DNA of 64,000 nucleotides from Burkholderiales bacterium (lineage in GTDB: Bacteria; Pseudomonadota; Gammaproteobacteria; Burkholderiales; Burkholderiaceae_C). A model generated the notes under the pieces. The model searched no databases and was not told where the DNA came from. It worked only from the letters and a program-made list of their open reading frames with translations. The position numbers were made by a program, and so were the translations under genes. The stretch's first letter is position 1; every line of letters starts with the position of its first letter. This document shows, piece by piece, positions 34,697 to 45,300 of this stretch. The stretch covers positions 84,692 through 148,691 of the forward strand of contig JAGWTU010000007.1 of the NCBI GenBank assembly GCA_028868825.1, written 5' to 3'.

Positions 34697-35473
34697 TCAA
34701 TGAACGCGGGTGTCGAGGCGGCAGCGCAAAGTCACGAATGCGGCTTCACCGATGCCGTCGCGCACGTGGATGTTGGACCTTCGCTGCTCGGCGACGGTGC
34801 TGACGAACTCGAAATCGCGCGTCGCCGGCGGGCAGTCGTGTGACACGTAGATCCGCGTCGCCGGCGGCAGGCTCAGCACGCGGTTGATGGACCGGAAGAG
34901 CCGGCGCGGATCGCCCCCTGCAGGGTCGCAGCAGGCCGTGCCGCGGTCGGGCATGCAAAGCAGGTCGCCGACGAAAGCCGCCATGTCGGCGCCACCACCC
35001 GGCCCGTCGCTGACGACATAGGTGACGCCGTCGCTCGCGTGGCCGGGCGTGTGCAGGACCCGCACTTCGAGGCCGCCGAGGCCGAAGACCTCGCCATCGG
35101 CGTAGTGGTGGCATGCACCGCAGCCGGCGCCGACAGCCGTGCCGCCGTCGGCGTCGCCCCAGGTCTGCACGGCGGTCGCGTCCGCTGCACCCGCACCCAG
35201 CCGGCCGCCCAGCTGCCGCAGCAGCTCGGCGGCCGCCGCGAGCTGATCGGCCCGCATGCGGGTCTGAAGCAGCCAGGCGAGTTCGGCGCCGAGCTGGCGA
35301 ACGCGCGCGACGATGCGTGCGGCCAGCTCCTGCGCTGCCGGTGTCGTCGACACCTCCCTGGCGCAGTCGATGAGCGCGCAGGTGCGCGTGACCCGGTCGA
35401 GGACGAGATAGCCGATGGCCCCGGTGCTCTCGGTCCACCAGGGTTCGATCTGCATGCGGCTGCGACTCGGCAT
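34697..35473 (-). CDS. metallo-beta-lactamase-fold protein related to persulfide dioxygenase/glyoxalase II, with degenerate metal motif
   Basis: A 258-residue protein. [48 protein letters not shown] align by eye with ETHE1/BLH-type persulfide dioxygenases. The key HxHxDH motif is changed: the sequence is [11 protein letters not shown], so three metal-binding His positions are Arg, Arg and Gln while Asp is kept. It may therefore be inactive, use other ligands, or have another role. The ATG at 35473 follows GGGAG. A sigma-54-type promoter lies 30 bases upstream, and the divergent FisR-like activator gene begins 240 bases away, so FisR control is likely. Confidence 0.8.
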   Translation of the reverse strand: MPSRSRMQIEPWWTESTGAIGYLVLDRVTRTCALIDCAREVSTTPAAQELAARIVARVRQLGAELAWLLQTRMRADQLAAAAELLRQLGGRLGAGAADATAVQTWGDADGGTAVGAGCGACHHYADGEVFGLGGLEVRVLHTPGHASDGVTYVVSDGPGGGADMAAFVGDLLCMPDRGTACCDPAGGDPRRLFRSINRVLSLPPATRIYVSHDCPPATRDFEFVSTVAEQRRSNIHVRDGIGEAAFVTLRCRLDTRVH

Positions 35474-35502
35474 CTTGTTCTCCCGCCCTACCGGACTTGC
35501 CT

Positions 35503-35518
35503 TTCAAGAGTCGTGCCA
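35503..35518 (-). promoter_or_regulatory. sigma-54 promoter of the MBL-fold gene
   Basis: On the minus strand it reads TGGCACGACTCTTGAA. The consensus is TGGCAC-N5-TTGCW; the -24 half is perfect and the -12 half has one mismatch (TTGA for TTGC). It ends 30 bases before the start codon. A 12-bp palindrome (GACGC-AG-GCGTC, 35567-35578) upstream could be part of an activator site. Confidence 0.7.
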
Positions 35519-35627
35519 TCGCGCGCCGTGGCGGCGCCGGGGTCGGCCGGACCTGCGCCGTGCGAGGACGCAGGCGTCTGCACCCCGGTGCGCGGACCGC
35601 GCCGGGACGCCGCGCCGTGGCCTGCAT

Positions 35628-35669
35628 TGGCAGCCCATCTGGCAGAAGTCTGCCGCGCGCTGGCAGTCT
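35628..35669. repeat. TGGCAG repeat cluster upstream of the FisR-like gene
   Basis: TGGCAG occurs at 35628-35633, 35640-35645 and 35661-35666, and an inverted relative CTGCCG at 35650-35655. The last copy extends to TGGCAGTCT, which recurs at 39240-39248 upstream of ccoG. Clusters of short repeats in a promoter are typical of cooperative activator binding, so this could be the FisR-like protein's own site. Confidence 0.45.
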
Positions 35670-35712
35670 TGGCCGACGCGCGCACAATCGAGCCCACCGA
35701 GGGCCCACCGCC

Positions 35713-37116
<1,404 letters not shown>

Positions 37117-37132
37117 GCGCCGCCGCCGCGCT

Positions 37133-37579
37133 TCAGGCCAGTCTTGCGCCGAGCGCGTCGAAGACTTCGATGTCGACGGGTAGCGCGGCGCGCACGCTCT
37201 GGGTCACGGTGCAATAGGCCTCGAAGCCGCCGAGCACGCGGTCCAGGTGTTCGAGTCGCGCCGCCGGCACGCCCAGCGTCAGGCGCGCGTGCAGCGCGAG
37301 CACGCGCACGCGGCCCTCGGCGTTGCGACCGACATCGGCCGTCACCTTGCAGGCTATCGGCTCGGGCTGCTGCTTGAACTTGCGCAGCGCGAACAGCAGC
37401 GACGCGCTCAGGCAGTTGCCCACGGCCGATGCCAGCAACTGCACCGGCGACGGTCCGAGTCCGGTGCCCAGCGGCGGCGGCTCGTCGGCGAGCAGATGCG
37501 GCGTGGCGCCGCCGAAGTCGAGGTCGAACTGGTAATCCTGCACCTGGGTCAAATGCACGGTCGGGGTCGATTCGCTCAT
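37133..37579 (-). CDS. OsmC-family peroxiredoxin-like protein
   Basis: A 148-residue OsmC/Ohr-fold protein. The N-terminal LTQVQDYQFDLDF, then GLGPSPVQLLASAVGNCLSA with one reactive Cys on the central helix, and FEAYCTVTQSVRAALP with the second Cys, are the family pattern. OsmC-type proteins reduce organic hydroperoxides, and some act on sulfane sulfur. The ATG at 37579 has AGGAG eight bases upstream. It follows ccoG by 40 bases on the same strand. With the FisR-like and MBL-fold genes nearby, a thiol or persulfide role is plausible but inferred. Confidence 0.85.
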   Translation of the reverse strand: MSESTPTVHLTQVQDYQFDLDFGGATPHLLADEPPPLGTGLGPSPVQLLASAVGNCLSASLLFALRKFKQQPEPIACKVTADVGRNAEGRVRVLALHARLTLGVPAARLEHLDRVLGGFEAYCTVTQSVRAALPVDIEVFDALGARLA

Positions 37580-37619
37580 GGCAAAGCTCCTGGTTTGTGT
37601 CGATGGCCGTACGGGATCC

Positions 37620-39071
37620 TCAACGAGGCACGATGAAGGTCGACTTCTCGCGCACGATGCGGTCGACCTTGCCGGCCGCGCCCTCGCTGACCGTGAACTC
37701 GATCGCGTGCACGCCCGGCTGCGCCTGCGCTGCCGTCTGCGGCGGCACCTGCAGCGACACCGAGAGCCAGCGCGCCTCGGTCGGCGCGACGTCGACGGCC
37801 ATCGGCTCGCGCAGCCGCATCCCCGCCAGCCCGTCGGCGGCCACGACATAGTGCTGTGGCTGCTCGGTGGCATTCATGATCTGCAGCCGGTAGACGTTCT
37901 CGACCCAGCCGTCATCGACCTGGCGCGCCAGCGTGCCGCGGTCGCGCACGATGTCGACCTTGAACGGCGAGCGCGTCGCGATGCTGGCGGCGAGCGCGCC
38001 GCAGATGACGAACAGGATGGCCGTGTAGACGAGCACGCGCGGGCGCAGCACGCGGCGTAGCCGCTCGCCGCGGCCGTAGCCCTGGGCGAGGCCGTTCTGC
38101 GTGTCGTAGCGCACCAGCCCGGTGGCGTAGTTCATCTTCTTCATCACGTCGTCGCAGACATCGATGCAGGCGGCGCAGCCGATGCACTCGTATTGCAGGC
38201 CCTTGCGGATGTCGATGCCGGTGGGGCAGACCTGCACGCACAGGTTGCAGTCGACGCAGGCGCCGAGGCCGAGCTGGGCGGGGTCGGCCTTCTTCGAGCG
38301 CGAGCCGCGTGGCTCGCCGCGTGCCGCGTCGTAGGTGATGATCAGCGTGTCCTTGTCGAGCATCGCGCTCTGGAAGCGGGCGTAGGGGCAGACGTACTTG
38401 CAGATCTGCTCGCGCATGTAGCCGGCATTGCCGTAGGTCGCGAAGCCGTAGAAGCCGACCCAGAACGTCTCCCAGGGCCCGAGACCGAGGCTCAACGCCG
38501 ACGCGCCCAGGCTGCGCACCGGCGTGAAATAGCCGACGAAGGTGAAGCCGGTCCACAGCCCCATCACGATCCACGCGCCATGCTTGGCGATCTTGCGCCA
38601 GGCCTTGTCCGCGCTCCAGGGTCCGGCGTCGCGCTTCATGCGCGCGCCGCGGTCGCCCTCGATCTTGCGCTCGACCCACATGAACAACTCCGTGTAGACG
38701 GTCTGCGGGCAGGCATAGCCGCACCACAGCCGCCCGGCCACGGTCGTGAAGAGGAAGAGCGAGTAGGCCGAGATGATCAGCAGTGCCGTCAGGTAGATGA
38801 AGTCCTGCGGATAGAGCACGAGGCCGAAGATGTAGAAGCGCCGCGCGCCGAGGTCGAACAGCACCGCCTGGCGTCCGTTCCAGACCAGCCACGGCACGCC
38901 ATAGAAGACGAGCTGGGTCAGCCAGACGAAGACCCAGCGCCAGGCGACGAAGCGGCCGCTGACCGATCGCGGGTAGATCTTCGCTTGCGCCTGGTAGAGC
39001 GAGACGATCTGTTCGCCGGGTTCGGCCCTCGCCACGTCGGCAAGGGGCGGGTCGTTCGATCGAGTATTCAT
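37620..39071 (-). CDS. ccoG: cytochrome c oxidase accessory protein CcoG (RdxA/FixG)
   Basis: A 483-residue membrane ferredoxin. About five transmembrane helices surround two 4Fe-4S sites: CVDCNLCVQVCPTG and CIGCAACIDVCDDV. GRLWCGYACPQTVYTELFMW is the diagnostic upstream CcoG segment. The C-terminal beta-rich Ig-like domain is present. CcoG reduces copper for the assembly of cbb3-type cytochrome oxidase. No ccoNOP genes are in this window. The ATG at 39071 gives the expected soluble N-terminus, and the ribosome-binding site is weak. TGGCAG repeats lie about 160 bases upstream. Confidence 0.95.
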   Translation of the reverse strand: MNTRSNDPPLADVARAEPGEQIVSLYQAQAKIYPRSVSGRFVAWRWVFVWLTQLVFYGVPWLVWNGRQAVLFDLGARRFYIFGLVLYPQDFIYLTALLIISAYSLFLFTTVAGRLWCGYACPQTVYTELFMWVERKIEGDRGARMKRDAGPWSADKAWRKIAKHGAWIVMGLWTGFTFVGYFTPVRSLGASALSLGLGPWETFWVGFYGFATYGNAGYMREQICKYVCPYARFQSAMLDKDTLIITYDAARGEPRGSRSKKADPAQLGLGACVDCNLCVQVCPTGIDIRKGLQYECIGCAACIDVCDDVMKKMNYATGLVRYDTQNGLAQGYGRGERLRRVLRPRVLVYTAILFVICGALAASIATRSPFKVDIVRDRGTLARQVDDGWVENVYRLQIMNATEQPQHYVVAADGLAGMRLREPMAVDVAPTEARWLSVSLQVPPQTAAQAQPGVHAIEFTVSEGAAGKVDRIVREKSTFIVPR

Positions 39072-39227
39072 GGTTGGCGGCGGGCGAGGCTTGCGGGAGC
39101 CGATGCGGCTCGGGACCGCTCGTGGCGGGTGTTGCCGATGGCATTGCAAGACGCCTGCCAGCCTCGCCCCGGCGCTTGCCCGCACGGGGTGGCCCGTCGC
39201 GGCGCGGCGGCCGCGGGCGTCGATTCG

Positions 39228-39273
39228 GACTGCCAGTCGTGGCAGTCTGGCAGTTCAGCGATTGAAATGGCAG
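39228..39273. repeat. TGGCAG repeat cluster between ccoG and the 73-residue ORF
   Basis: A perfect inverted repeat GACTGCCA-GTCG-TGGCAGTC (39228-39247) is followed by further TGGCAG copies at 39248-39253 and 39268-39273. The motif matches the cluster upstream of the FisR-like gene. It sits between the divergent ccoG and a small plus-strand gene. Confidence 0.45.
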
Positions 39274-39359
39274 ATTCTCTGTCCCGCGCAGCGGGCGCCG
39301 TTGGCCATCCCCCTTCGAGGCGATGCGCCGGCGCCGCCACCGTTGCTACGCTGCGGCCC

Positions 39360-39581
39360 ATGCCCAATCTACCCAAGACCCTCAGCGCCATCGCAGCGCG
39401 CGCCGATGCCGAGGGTTACGTCAAGTTGACCGCGGCCGAGGTCGAGTTCGCGCTGACGCTCGACGGCCGGCGCCTGCTGCGCCGGTTCAGCCTCGAGTCG
39501 GACCAGTTCCGTCTCTCGAGCGCGGCGCTGGCGCTGCTGGTGGCCGAGGGTCAGGTGCTGGCGGACGCCGGCGCGGGCTGA
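39360..39581 (+). CDS. hypothetical 73-residue protein
   Basis: MPNLPKTLSAIAARADAEGY is followed by VKLTAAEVEFALTLDGRRLL and an Ala/Leu-rich C-terminus. I do not recognise the family. It is soluble, with two predicted helices and a short strand, and its composition is normal for the region. The ATG is 113 bases after the ccoG start codon region's repeat cluster ends at 39273, with no strong ribosome-binding site nearby. It is divergent from ccoG and is followed by the MarC gene 88 bases downstream. Confidence 0.6.
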   Translation: MPNLPKTLSAIAARADAEGYVKLTAAEVEFALTLDGRRLLRRFSLESDQFRLSSAALALLVAEGQVLADAGAG

Positions 39582-39669
39582 GCGCGGGGCTGCCGCCGGC
39601 GCGGCCTTCCCGCGGCACCGACCCCGACGTTCATCGCCCGCCGGCGGCCCGTGCGAGACTGCGAGGGCC

Positions 39670-40275
39670 ATGAACCACACCTTCGTCTCCGCGCTCGTCC
39701 TGCTCCTGCTCGTGCTCGACCCGCTCGGCGCGCTGCCGATCTTCATCCCCGTGATGCAGGGCGTGGCGCCGGCGCGGCGGCTGCGCGTGGCGCTGCGCGA
39801 GAGCGCGATCGCCTATGCGATCCTGCTCGGTTTCATGTTCTCCGGTCAGGCCTTCCTGGCGCTGATGCATCTGTCGGAGCGTTCGCTGGAGGTGGCCGGC
39901 GGCGTGATCCTGCTGATCATCGCGATCCGCATGATCTTCGGCGACCCCGGCGGCAAGCCGGGCCACGGCCCGACGCGCGCCGAACCGTTGATCTTCCCGC
40001 TCGCCGTGCCGCTGCTGGCCGGCCCTTCGGCGATGGCGACCGTGCTGCTGCTGGCATCGCGCGAGCCCGAGCACATGCTGCGCTGGATGGGCGCGCTGTC
40101 GCTGGCGATGGCGGTCTCCTGCCTCGTGCTGCTGGGCGCCGACGTGATCCGCCGCTGGGTCGGCGATTCGGTCGTCGCGGCGATCGAGAAACTGATGGGG
40201 CTCGTGCTCTCGGCGATGGCGGTCGAGATGATCCTGGCCGGGCTCAAGCATTACTTCTTCGGCGGCGCCGGCTAG
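39670..40275 (+). CDS. MarC-family (UPF0056) integral membrane protein
   Basis: A 201-residue protein with six predicted transmembrane helices. LVLLLLVLDPLGALPIFIPV near the N-terminus, LIIAIRMIFG and FPLAVPLLAGPSAMATVLLL match the MarC/YhgN family. Despite the name, MarC proteins are not established antibiotic-resistance proteins, and their transport role is unclear. The ATG at 39670 lies a few bases after GAGGGCC. The gene is alone on its strand here. Confidence 0.88.
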   Translation: MNHTFVSALVLLLLVLDPLGALPIFIPVMQGVAPARRLRVALRESAIAYAILLGFMFSGQAFLALMHLSERSLEVAGGVILLIIAIRMIFGDPGGKPGHGPTRAEPLIFPLAVPLLAGPSAMATVLLLASREPEHMLRWMGALSLAMAVSCLVLLGADVIRRWVGDSVVAAIEKLMGLVLSAMAVEMILAGLKHYFFGGAG

Positions 40276-40364
40276 CCGGCGTTCATCTCCTGGCTCGTCG
40301 GCTCGGGCTCCACGGCCGCCGGCGGCGGCGCGACCTGAGCGGCCCGACGGCCGCGCGCGGCGGA

Positions 40365-40628
40365 TCAGAGGATCGTCACGAACGGATGCAGTCGCTCGAT
40401 CGCGTGCTGGCGATCGCAATCGACCTCGACGACGTCGAGCCGGTAGCGGCGCCTGCCGGGTTCGCTGACGACGATGATGCGCCCGAGATGCATGGACCGA
40501 CCCAGGACCATCGTGCCGACCGCCGGCGCATGTCCTAACGTGCGAGCGATGTGGCATCGACCTTCGGCATCCAGCAATGCGATTTCGGTGCCCTCGGCGC
40601 TGGCCTCGTAGACCTTCAATCGCAGCAT
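40365..40628 (-). CDS. hypothetical 87-residue protein
   Basis: MLRLKVYEASAEGTEIALLD starts a small beta-rich protein that also contains GTMVLGRSMHLGRIIVV and RRRYRLDVVEVDCDR. I do not recognise the family. It has no signal peptide or membrane helix. The pattern of short strands could be a small beta-barrel. The ATG at 40628 has GGAG five bases upstream, which is why the longer upstream reading is not used. Confidence 0.6.
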   Translation of the reverse strand: MLRLKVYEASAEGTEIALLDAEGRCHIARTLGHAPAVGTMVLGRSMHLGRIIVVSEPGRRRYRLDVVEVDCDRQHAIERLHPFVTIL

Positions 40629-40939
40629 GGAGTCTCCGGCGTCGTGCGACGCTGTTTGCAAGTCGTAACCAAGTCGGGGATGCTTTTCTACGACGCCAGG
40701 ATGCACAACCCCAAGTTCTTGGGAGGCTCGGGTCGTTTCTTGATACATCTCAAGCAGGCGTCACCCCAGTACGACCGATCGGCCGGCCCGATGCTCTGGC
40801 GTCCCGACACCCTCGGCTATGTCGAGGTTTGCATATCCCATCCCAGCTACCCTGCAAAGGTTGGGGGCTGCCCAAACCGCGTGCTGCCGTTAACTTCGCG
40901 TTACTGATTTCTCTTCGGGCCGTCACCAGGAGCGCCAAG
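40629..40939. other. 311-bp intergenic region
   Basis: No gene is supportable. A hairpin-capable segment (about 40,859-40,881) contains GGTTGGGG and CCCAAACC arms, and a TTAACTTCGCGTTACTG segment lies near the end, before a good ribosome-binding site. It presumably holds the divergent promoters of the two small flanking genes. Confidence 0.35.
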
Positions 40940-41251
40940 ATGCACGACCGATTCCGCCTCGCTCTACCGGCCGTCAACGTCATCCTGATTTCGGCGACGC
41001 CGGCGCAGCGCATCTCGGCACGTCATGGCGCCTGGCGTTGCAGCCGCGACGGTGCGCTGACCACGCCCGAGTTCCTCTTGAGCTGCGCGACGCTCGACGG
41101 CCAGGCGCTGGCCCTGGACTCGCGCGGCGAGATCGTGCCGCTGCGGCACAACCAGCCGACGCTGGCGCAGCGCGCCGCGGTCGGCGACTGGCCGGCGGAG
41201 TTCCTCGAATGGCGGGCCCGCCGCGAGCAGGTCGGCAAGGCGATCGCCTGA
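40940..41251 (+). CDS. hypothetical 103-residue protein
   Basis: MHDRFRLALPAVNVILISAT then SARHGAWRCSRDGALTTPEF. I do not recognise the family. No signal peptide or membrane helix is clear, although residues 8-20 are mildly hydrophobic. The C-terminal third (PAEFLEWRARREQVGKAIA) is helical and charged. The ATG at 40940 follows AGGAG by seven bases. It converges with the OmpA-family gene, ending 19 bases from its stop. Confidence 0.6.
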   Translation: MHDRFRLALPAVNVILISATPAQRISARHGAWRCSRDGALTTPEFLLSCATLDGQALALDSRGEIVPLRHNQPTLAQRAAVGDWPAEFLEWRARREQVGKAIA

Positions 41252-41270
41252 CGCCGTCGCGGCGCCGACG

Positions 41271-42353
41271 TCAAGGAGCCAGGGCGCGCTCGGTGGTGAT
41301 CTCGATGCGCACGCGTCGATCGTTGACGAGGCAGTTGCGCAGCCGCAGCGGGTCGCGCGCCGAGTCGGGGCAGGCGCTGAGCGGCTCGCGATCGCCGCGG
41401 CCCTCGCCCTGCACGAGGGTGCGATCGATGCCCTGCGCGACGAGCAGATCCTGCACCGTCTGCACGCGGCGGCGCGACAGCTGGAGGTTGTAGTCGGCGT
41501 CACCGGTGCCGTTCAGGCGATCGGCATGGCCGGTCAAGCGGATCGACTTCAAGGTCACGCCGGGCTGCCTGATCTGCGACGCGAGGGTCTCGATCAGGGC
41601 CTGACCGCCCGCTTCGATGTCGCTGGCGCGGTCGCCGTCGAAGTTGAACAGCACGACGCCGACGAATGCCGTCGTCGCCGCCGGGCGCACCGGATGCGCT
41701 GCCGGCGCAGGCGGCGCGACGACGGCCACCTGTGCGGAAGCGGGGAGCGCCGCCGCGGCGGCCGTGCATTGCGCGGCCAGACCCGCGGCCTCGCCGACGA
41801 GGTCCTCGGCGATCTGCACGTAGGGGTTCGCGTGACGCCATTGCTGCTGGCGATACTCGTTGCCGGCATGCACCAGTTCGACCTCCGCGCAGGCGATCTT
41901 GCGCTGCGCGCAGCGATAGCCGCTGCCGCGCTTGAGTTCGGCCAGCGCATTCCAGAGGTCCGGCCGCAGCCGGGCGGCGTCGTTGACCAGCGGCGTCTCG
42001 TCGGCCGGCGGCGCGGCGCCTTGCTCCATCGCCGTCACCAGCTTGCCGGCCTCGCCGTAGGCGGCGGCCGGGAAATCGCTGCGGTCGTTGCGCGAGTATT
42101 CGTGGAAGGCGACGTCGAGCCAGCATTGCGCCTTGGCCAGCGGGTAATCGGCGAGGCGTCGGCCGCCCGTGTCGAGCGCCTCGATGCGGTGTTCCATGGC
42201 CTCGAAGGCCTCGAGGTCGTGCTGGACGCTTTCGTCGCTGATGCGCTGCGCCGGTGCCGTGAGTGCGGCGGCGGTCTGCGCCGACGCGCCGGCGGCGAGC
42301 ATGAGCGGGACGCAGAGCAGGGCGAGGCTGTGCAAGGGGAGGCGGTGGTTCAT
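41271..42353 (-). CDS. OmpA-family outer-membrane/periplasmic protein
   Basis: A 360-residue protein. The signal peptide occupies about residues 1-25 (LALLCVPLMLAAGASAQ). A helical N-terminal domain with an EYSRNDRSDFPAAAYGEAGK segment and three cysteines follows, then an Ala/Pro linker, then a C-terminal OmpA peptidoglycan-binding domain (about 225-355) with IRLTGHADRLNGTGDADYN and LSRRRVQTVQDLLVAQGI. It probably tethers the outer membrane or a surface complex to peptidoglycan. It is the last of three same-strand genes, starting 23 bases after the barrel protein, so it likely works with the giant repeat protein. Confidence 0.85.
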   Translation of the reverse strand: MNHRLPLHSLALLCVPLMLAAGASAQTAAALTAPAQRISDESVQHDLEAFEAMEHRIEALDTGGRRLADYPLAKAQCWLDVAFHEYSRNDRSDFPAAAYGEAGKLVTAMEQGAAPPADETPLVNDAARLRPDLWNALAELKRGSGYRCAQRKIACAEVELVHAGNEYRQQQWRHANPYVQIAEDLVGEAAGLAAQCTAAAAALPASAQVAVVAPPAPAAHPVRPAATTAFVGVVLFNFDGDRASDIEAGGQALIETLASQIRQPGVTLKSIRLTGHADRLNGTGDADYNLQLSRRRVQTVQDLLVAQGIDRTLVQGEGRGDREPLSACPDSARDPLRLRNCLVNDRRVRIEITTERALAP

Positions 42354-42376
42354 CTGGTGTTTTCCGCAGTTGGATT

Positions 42377-45300
42377 TCAACGGTCGAGCGTGCGGTTCAC
42401 GGCCGGGTCGCGGCCGCGCAGCAGGTGCTCGTCGAACTTGAAGCGCAGCCGGACATAGGCGCCGCGCTGCGTGTACTCGTAGCCGCTCAGGTCGGCATCG
42501 CCGTGGAAGCCGCTGACGTTGACGCCGACCGACAGCCACAGGTTCTGCGCCAGCAGATAGCCGACCTCGGCGCCGACGGCCGTCTGCCGCGCGCCCTGCT
42601 GGCCGAACTGGCTCGCCACGAGGGCGCCGACATCCCAGTTCTCGCTCAGGTCGTAGACGCCGCGGCCGGCCGCCAGCACGGCCCGGAAGGCGCTGCGGGC
42701 ACCGCCCTCGAACTGGTCGCGTTCGCTCTTGGCCGCCAGCCGGCCGGTGAACCACCAGGGCCTCGAGGGGTGGACGTCGGCATGGGTCGAGGCGATCCAG
42801 GCATCGGTGCGCAGCGTGCCGACGGCCGGGTTGCTGGCATCGCTTTCGAGCTTGTGCTCGATGCGCAGCAGGGCGTCGAGGCGATTGGTGTCGGTGTCGC
42901 GGTAGGCGATGCCGAGCTGCGCGCGGTCCTGCAGCACGCCGCCGCGCGTCGCATAGTGCGTCGCCAGCCGGTAGTCGCGGGCGAGCAGGGTCCAGTCGCG
43001 TGCGAGCTTGCGCGCCACCATCAGCTGCAGCAGCGTCGTGTCGAAGGCGTCGTCGGTGGCCGCGCCCGGCGTCGTCCCGGATCGCCGGAACTCGAGCTTC
43101 GTGCTTGCCTTCCACAGCGGGTCGGCCGTGTAGTCGAGCCCGGCGGTGGCGGCATCGGCGGTCGGCGTCAAACCCGAGACGACCTGGACATGCTCGAGGC
43201 CGGTGGCCAGGCGCAGGCCCTCGGCGAGGTTCCAGCTGTTCCTGATGCCCGAGGCCAGCTGCAGGTCGCGCTGCGAGATCGCGTCGCGCAGCCGGTATTC
43301 GCTGTAGGCCTGGGTGTCGCGCAGGAAGGTCGAGTTGACGCCGAAGACGAAGGCATTCGCCGAGGTGCCGCTGGCCGTCGCGCCCTGCAGGTCGACCCAG
43401 CCCGACTGGTGCTCGTAGCGGCCGTACAGGCGCGAACGCTCGGTGAGCTGGTAGTCGCCGCCCAGCGAGGCGCGCTGGCGCGCGTCGCCGCTGATGTCCT
43501 GGTCGATCTCGGCGCCGAGCGTGAAGCGCTGCGTGATGCGGTAGCCGGCACCCAGGTGGGCGCTGTCGCTGGCCAGCCGCGTGCCCGCGGGCAGGCCGGT
43601 GATGGCGTTGGCCAGCGAGTGGCCGGCGCTGATCACCGGCAGGCCGGTGACCGGGTCGACGGGCTGGTTGCCGAAACCCAGCGCGCCGCCGCCGCTGCCG
43701 CTGCCGATGCCGCTCGTCAGCCCGGCGGTCGCGCCGAAGGGCGTCGTCAGCAGGCCGGTGCCGGTGGTGCCGACGGTCTCGCGATCGGCGCGCAGGCCGG
43801 CGTCGAGCGAGAGCCGCTCGGTCGCCTGCCAGCGCAGGCCGGCCGCCGCGCCCTCGCGCCGGCCGCCGCCGTTGGCGCCGTCGTCGCTGCCGATGTATAG
43901 GCCGTAGGCCGTGAGGTCCGGGGCGATCTTGAAGTCGAACTTTGCACGCGCCTCGTCGTGGCCGCTGGCCAGGGCGGCCGCCGGATTGACGAAGGTCGCG
44001 TCGGCGTGGCCGGCGTAGACCTGCACCTGGACCCGCTCCTGCTGGTGCACGGCCTCGACGCGCCAGGCCTGGCCGCGGATGTCGCCCGCCAGGCCGGCCA
44101 GCGCCGGCGTCGCCGCGGCGTCGATGACGCCGGTGTTGACGGTGCTGCGGCTGCGCGCGTATTCGGCCACCAGCGCCGTGCCCGGGCCCAGGTGCAGCGT
44201 CGCGTTGACGCTGTCGAGGTCGTAGGGTGCCAGCGGGTCGCGGTCGGTGATGGCCGAGCCGCCGACGGCGAGGAAGGGCGCGACGCGCCATTGCCCGTCG
44301 ACGCCACCGACCCAGAACTTCGCACCGCCCTGGTCGACCTCGTAGCTCACGCGCAGCGAGACCGGGTTCAGGTTCTCGTCGACCGCGGGCAGAAAGCTGG
44401 CGAGCAGGATGCGGCCCGAGAAGGGCTCGAAGCTGTAGTCGACGAGCCGCTGCAGCGTGCGCGTGGCGATGACGCGCGACGGCTGTGCGCGGTCGCGCAC
44501 GATGACCTCGACCGTCTCGCCGCCGAACACCGCAGCGCTGTTGCTCAGGCCGTAGGGCCCGGAGCCCTGGCTCGCGAATTCGTCGACGACGCGGTGCAGC
44601 GTGTCCTCGAACGCGAAGGCGCTGGCGCTGTAGCGCTCGCTCTCGGCATGGGCCCGCAGGCCCGTCGCCGTGCGCGTGTAGTTGCCCAGCACGCTGGGCT
44701 TGAGCGTTGCCAGCAGACCGGGGCCCGGCGGCGCGGACGGCACGGTGCCGGTCGTGAAGTCGCCGAACATCAGGTAGTCGCGACCGGCGTCCAGGCGCAG
44801 GTACAGGCGCGAGGCCGACTGGGCGTCGAAGCTGCGCAGCGAAGCGTCGCCCAGCACCGGATAGAAGGCGTCGGGTGGCATGTCGCGCAGCAGTTGCGTC
44901 GGTCCGGGCTTGTCGGAATCGAAGGCCGCCGTGAGCAGCAGATCGTCGGCCACCGGCCCCTTGACGTAGAAGGCCGTGCGCGCGCCGATGTCGGACTTGC
45001 CGCCGCCGAACTGGCGCTGCCAGGCCGTGATGGCCTGATCGAAGCCGTCGCTCGTGGCCGGTGCCGGGCCGCGGCGGAAATCGATCACGCCCTCGACGAG
45101 GCCGGCCGCGATCAGCGACCGCCGTTCGGGCCGGTAGTGGATCAAGCCCGCGACCTCCTGCGCGCCGGCCGTGACGCGCAAGTTCACGTCCTGGGCCTGC
45201 GCCGGCGCGAGCAGCTTGAACTCGGCCACGCCATGCTCGACCTTGATCTGCACGCCGGGCGTGGCACGGTCGGCGTCGCGCCGGCCGGGACCCCATTCGT

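Noticed and set aside
40859..40881. Riboswitch-like hairpin upstream of the 103-residue ORF
   Set aside because: Only one short stem is visible, and it does not match any riboswitch class I know.
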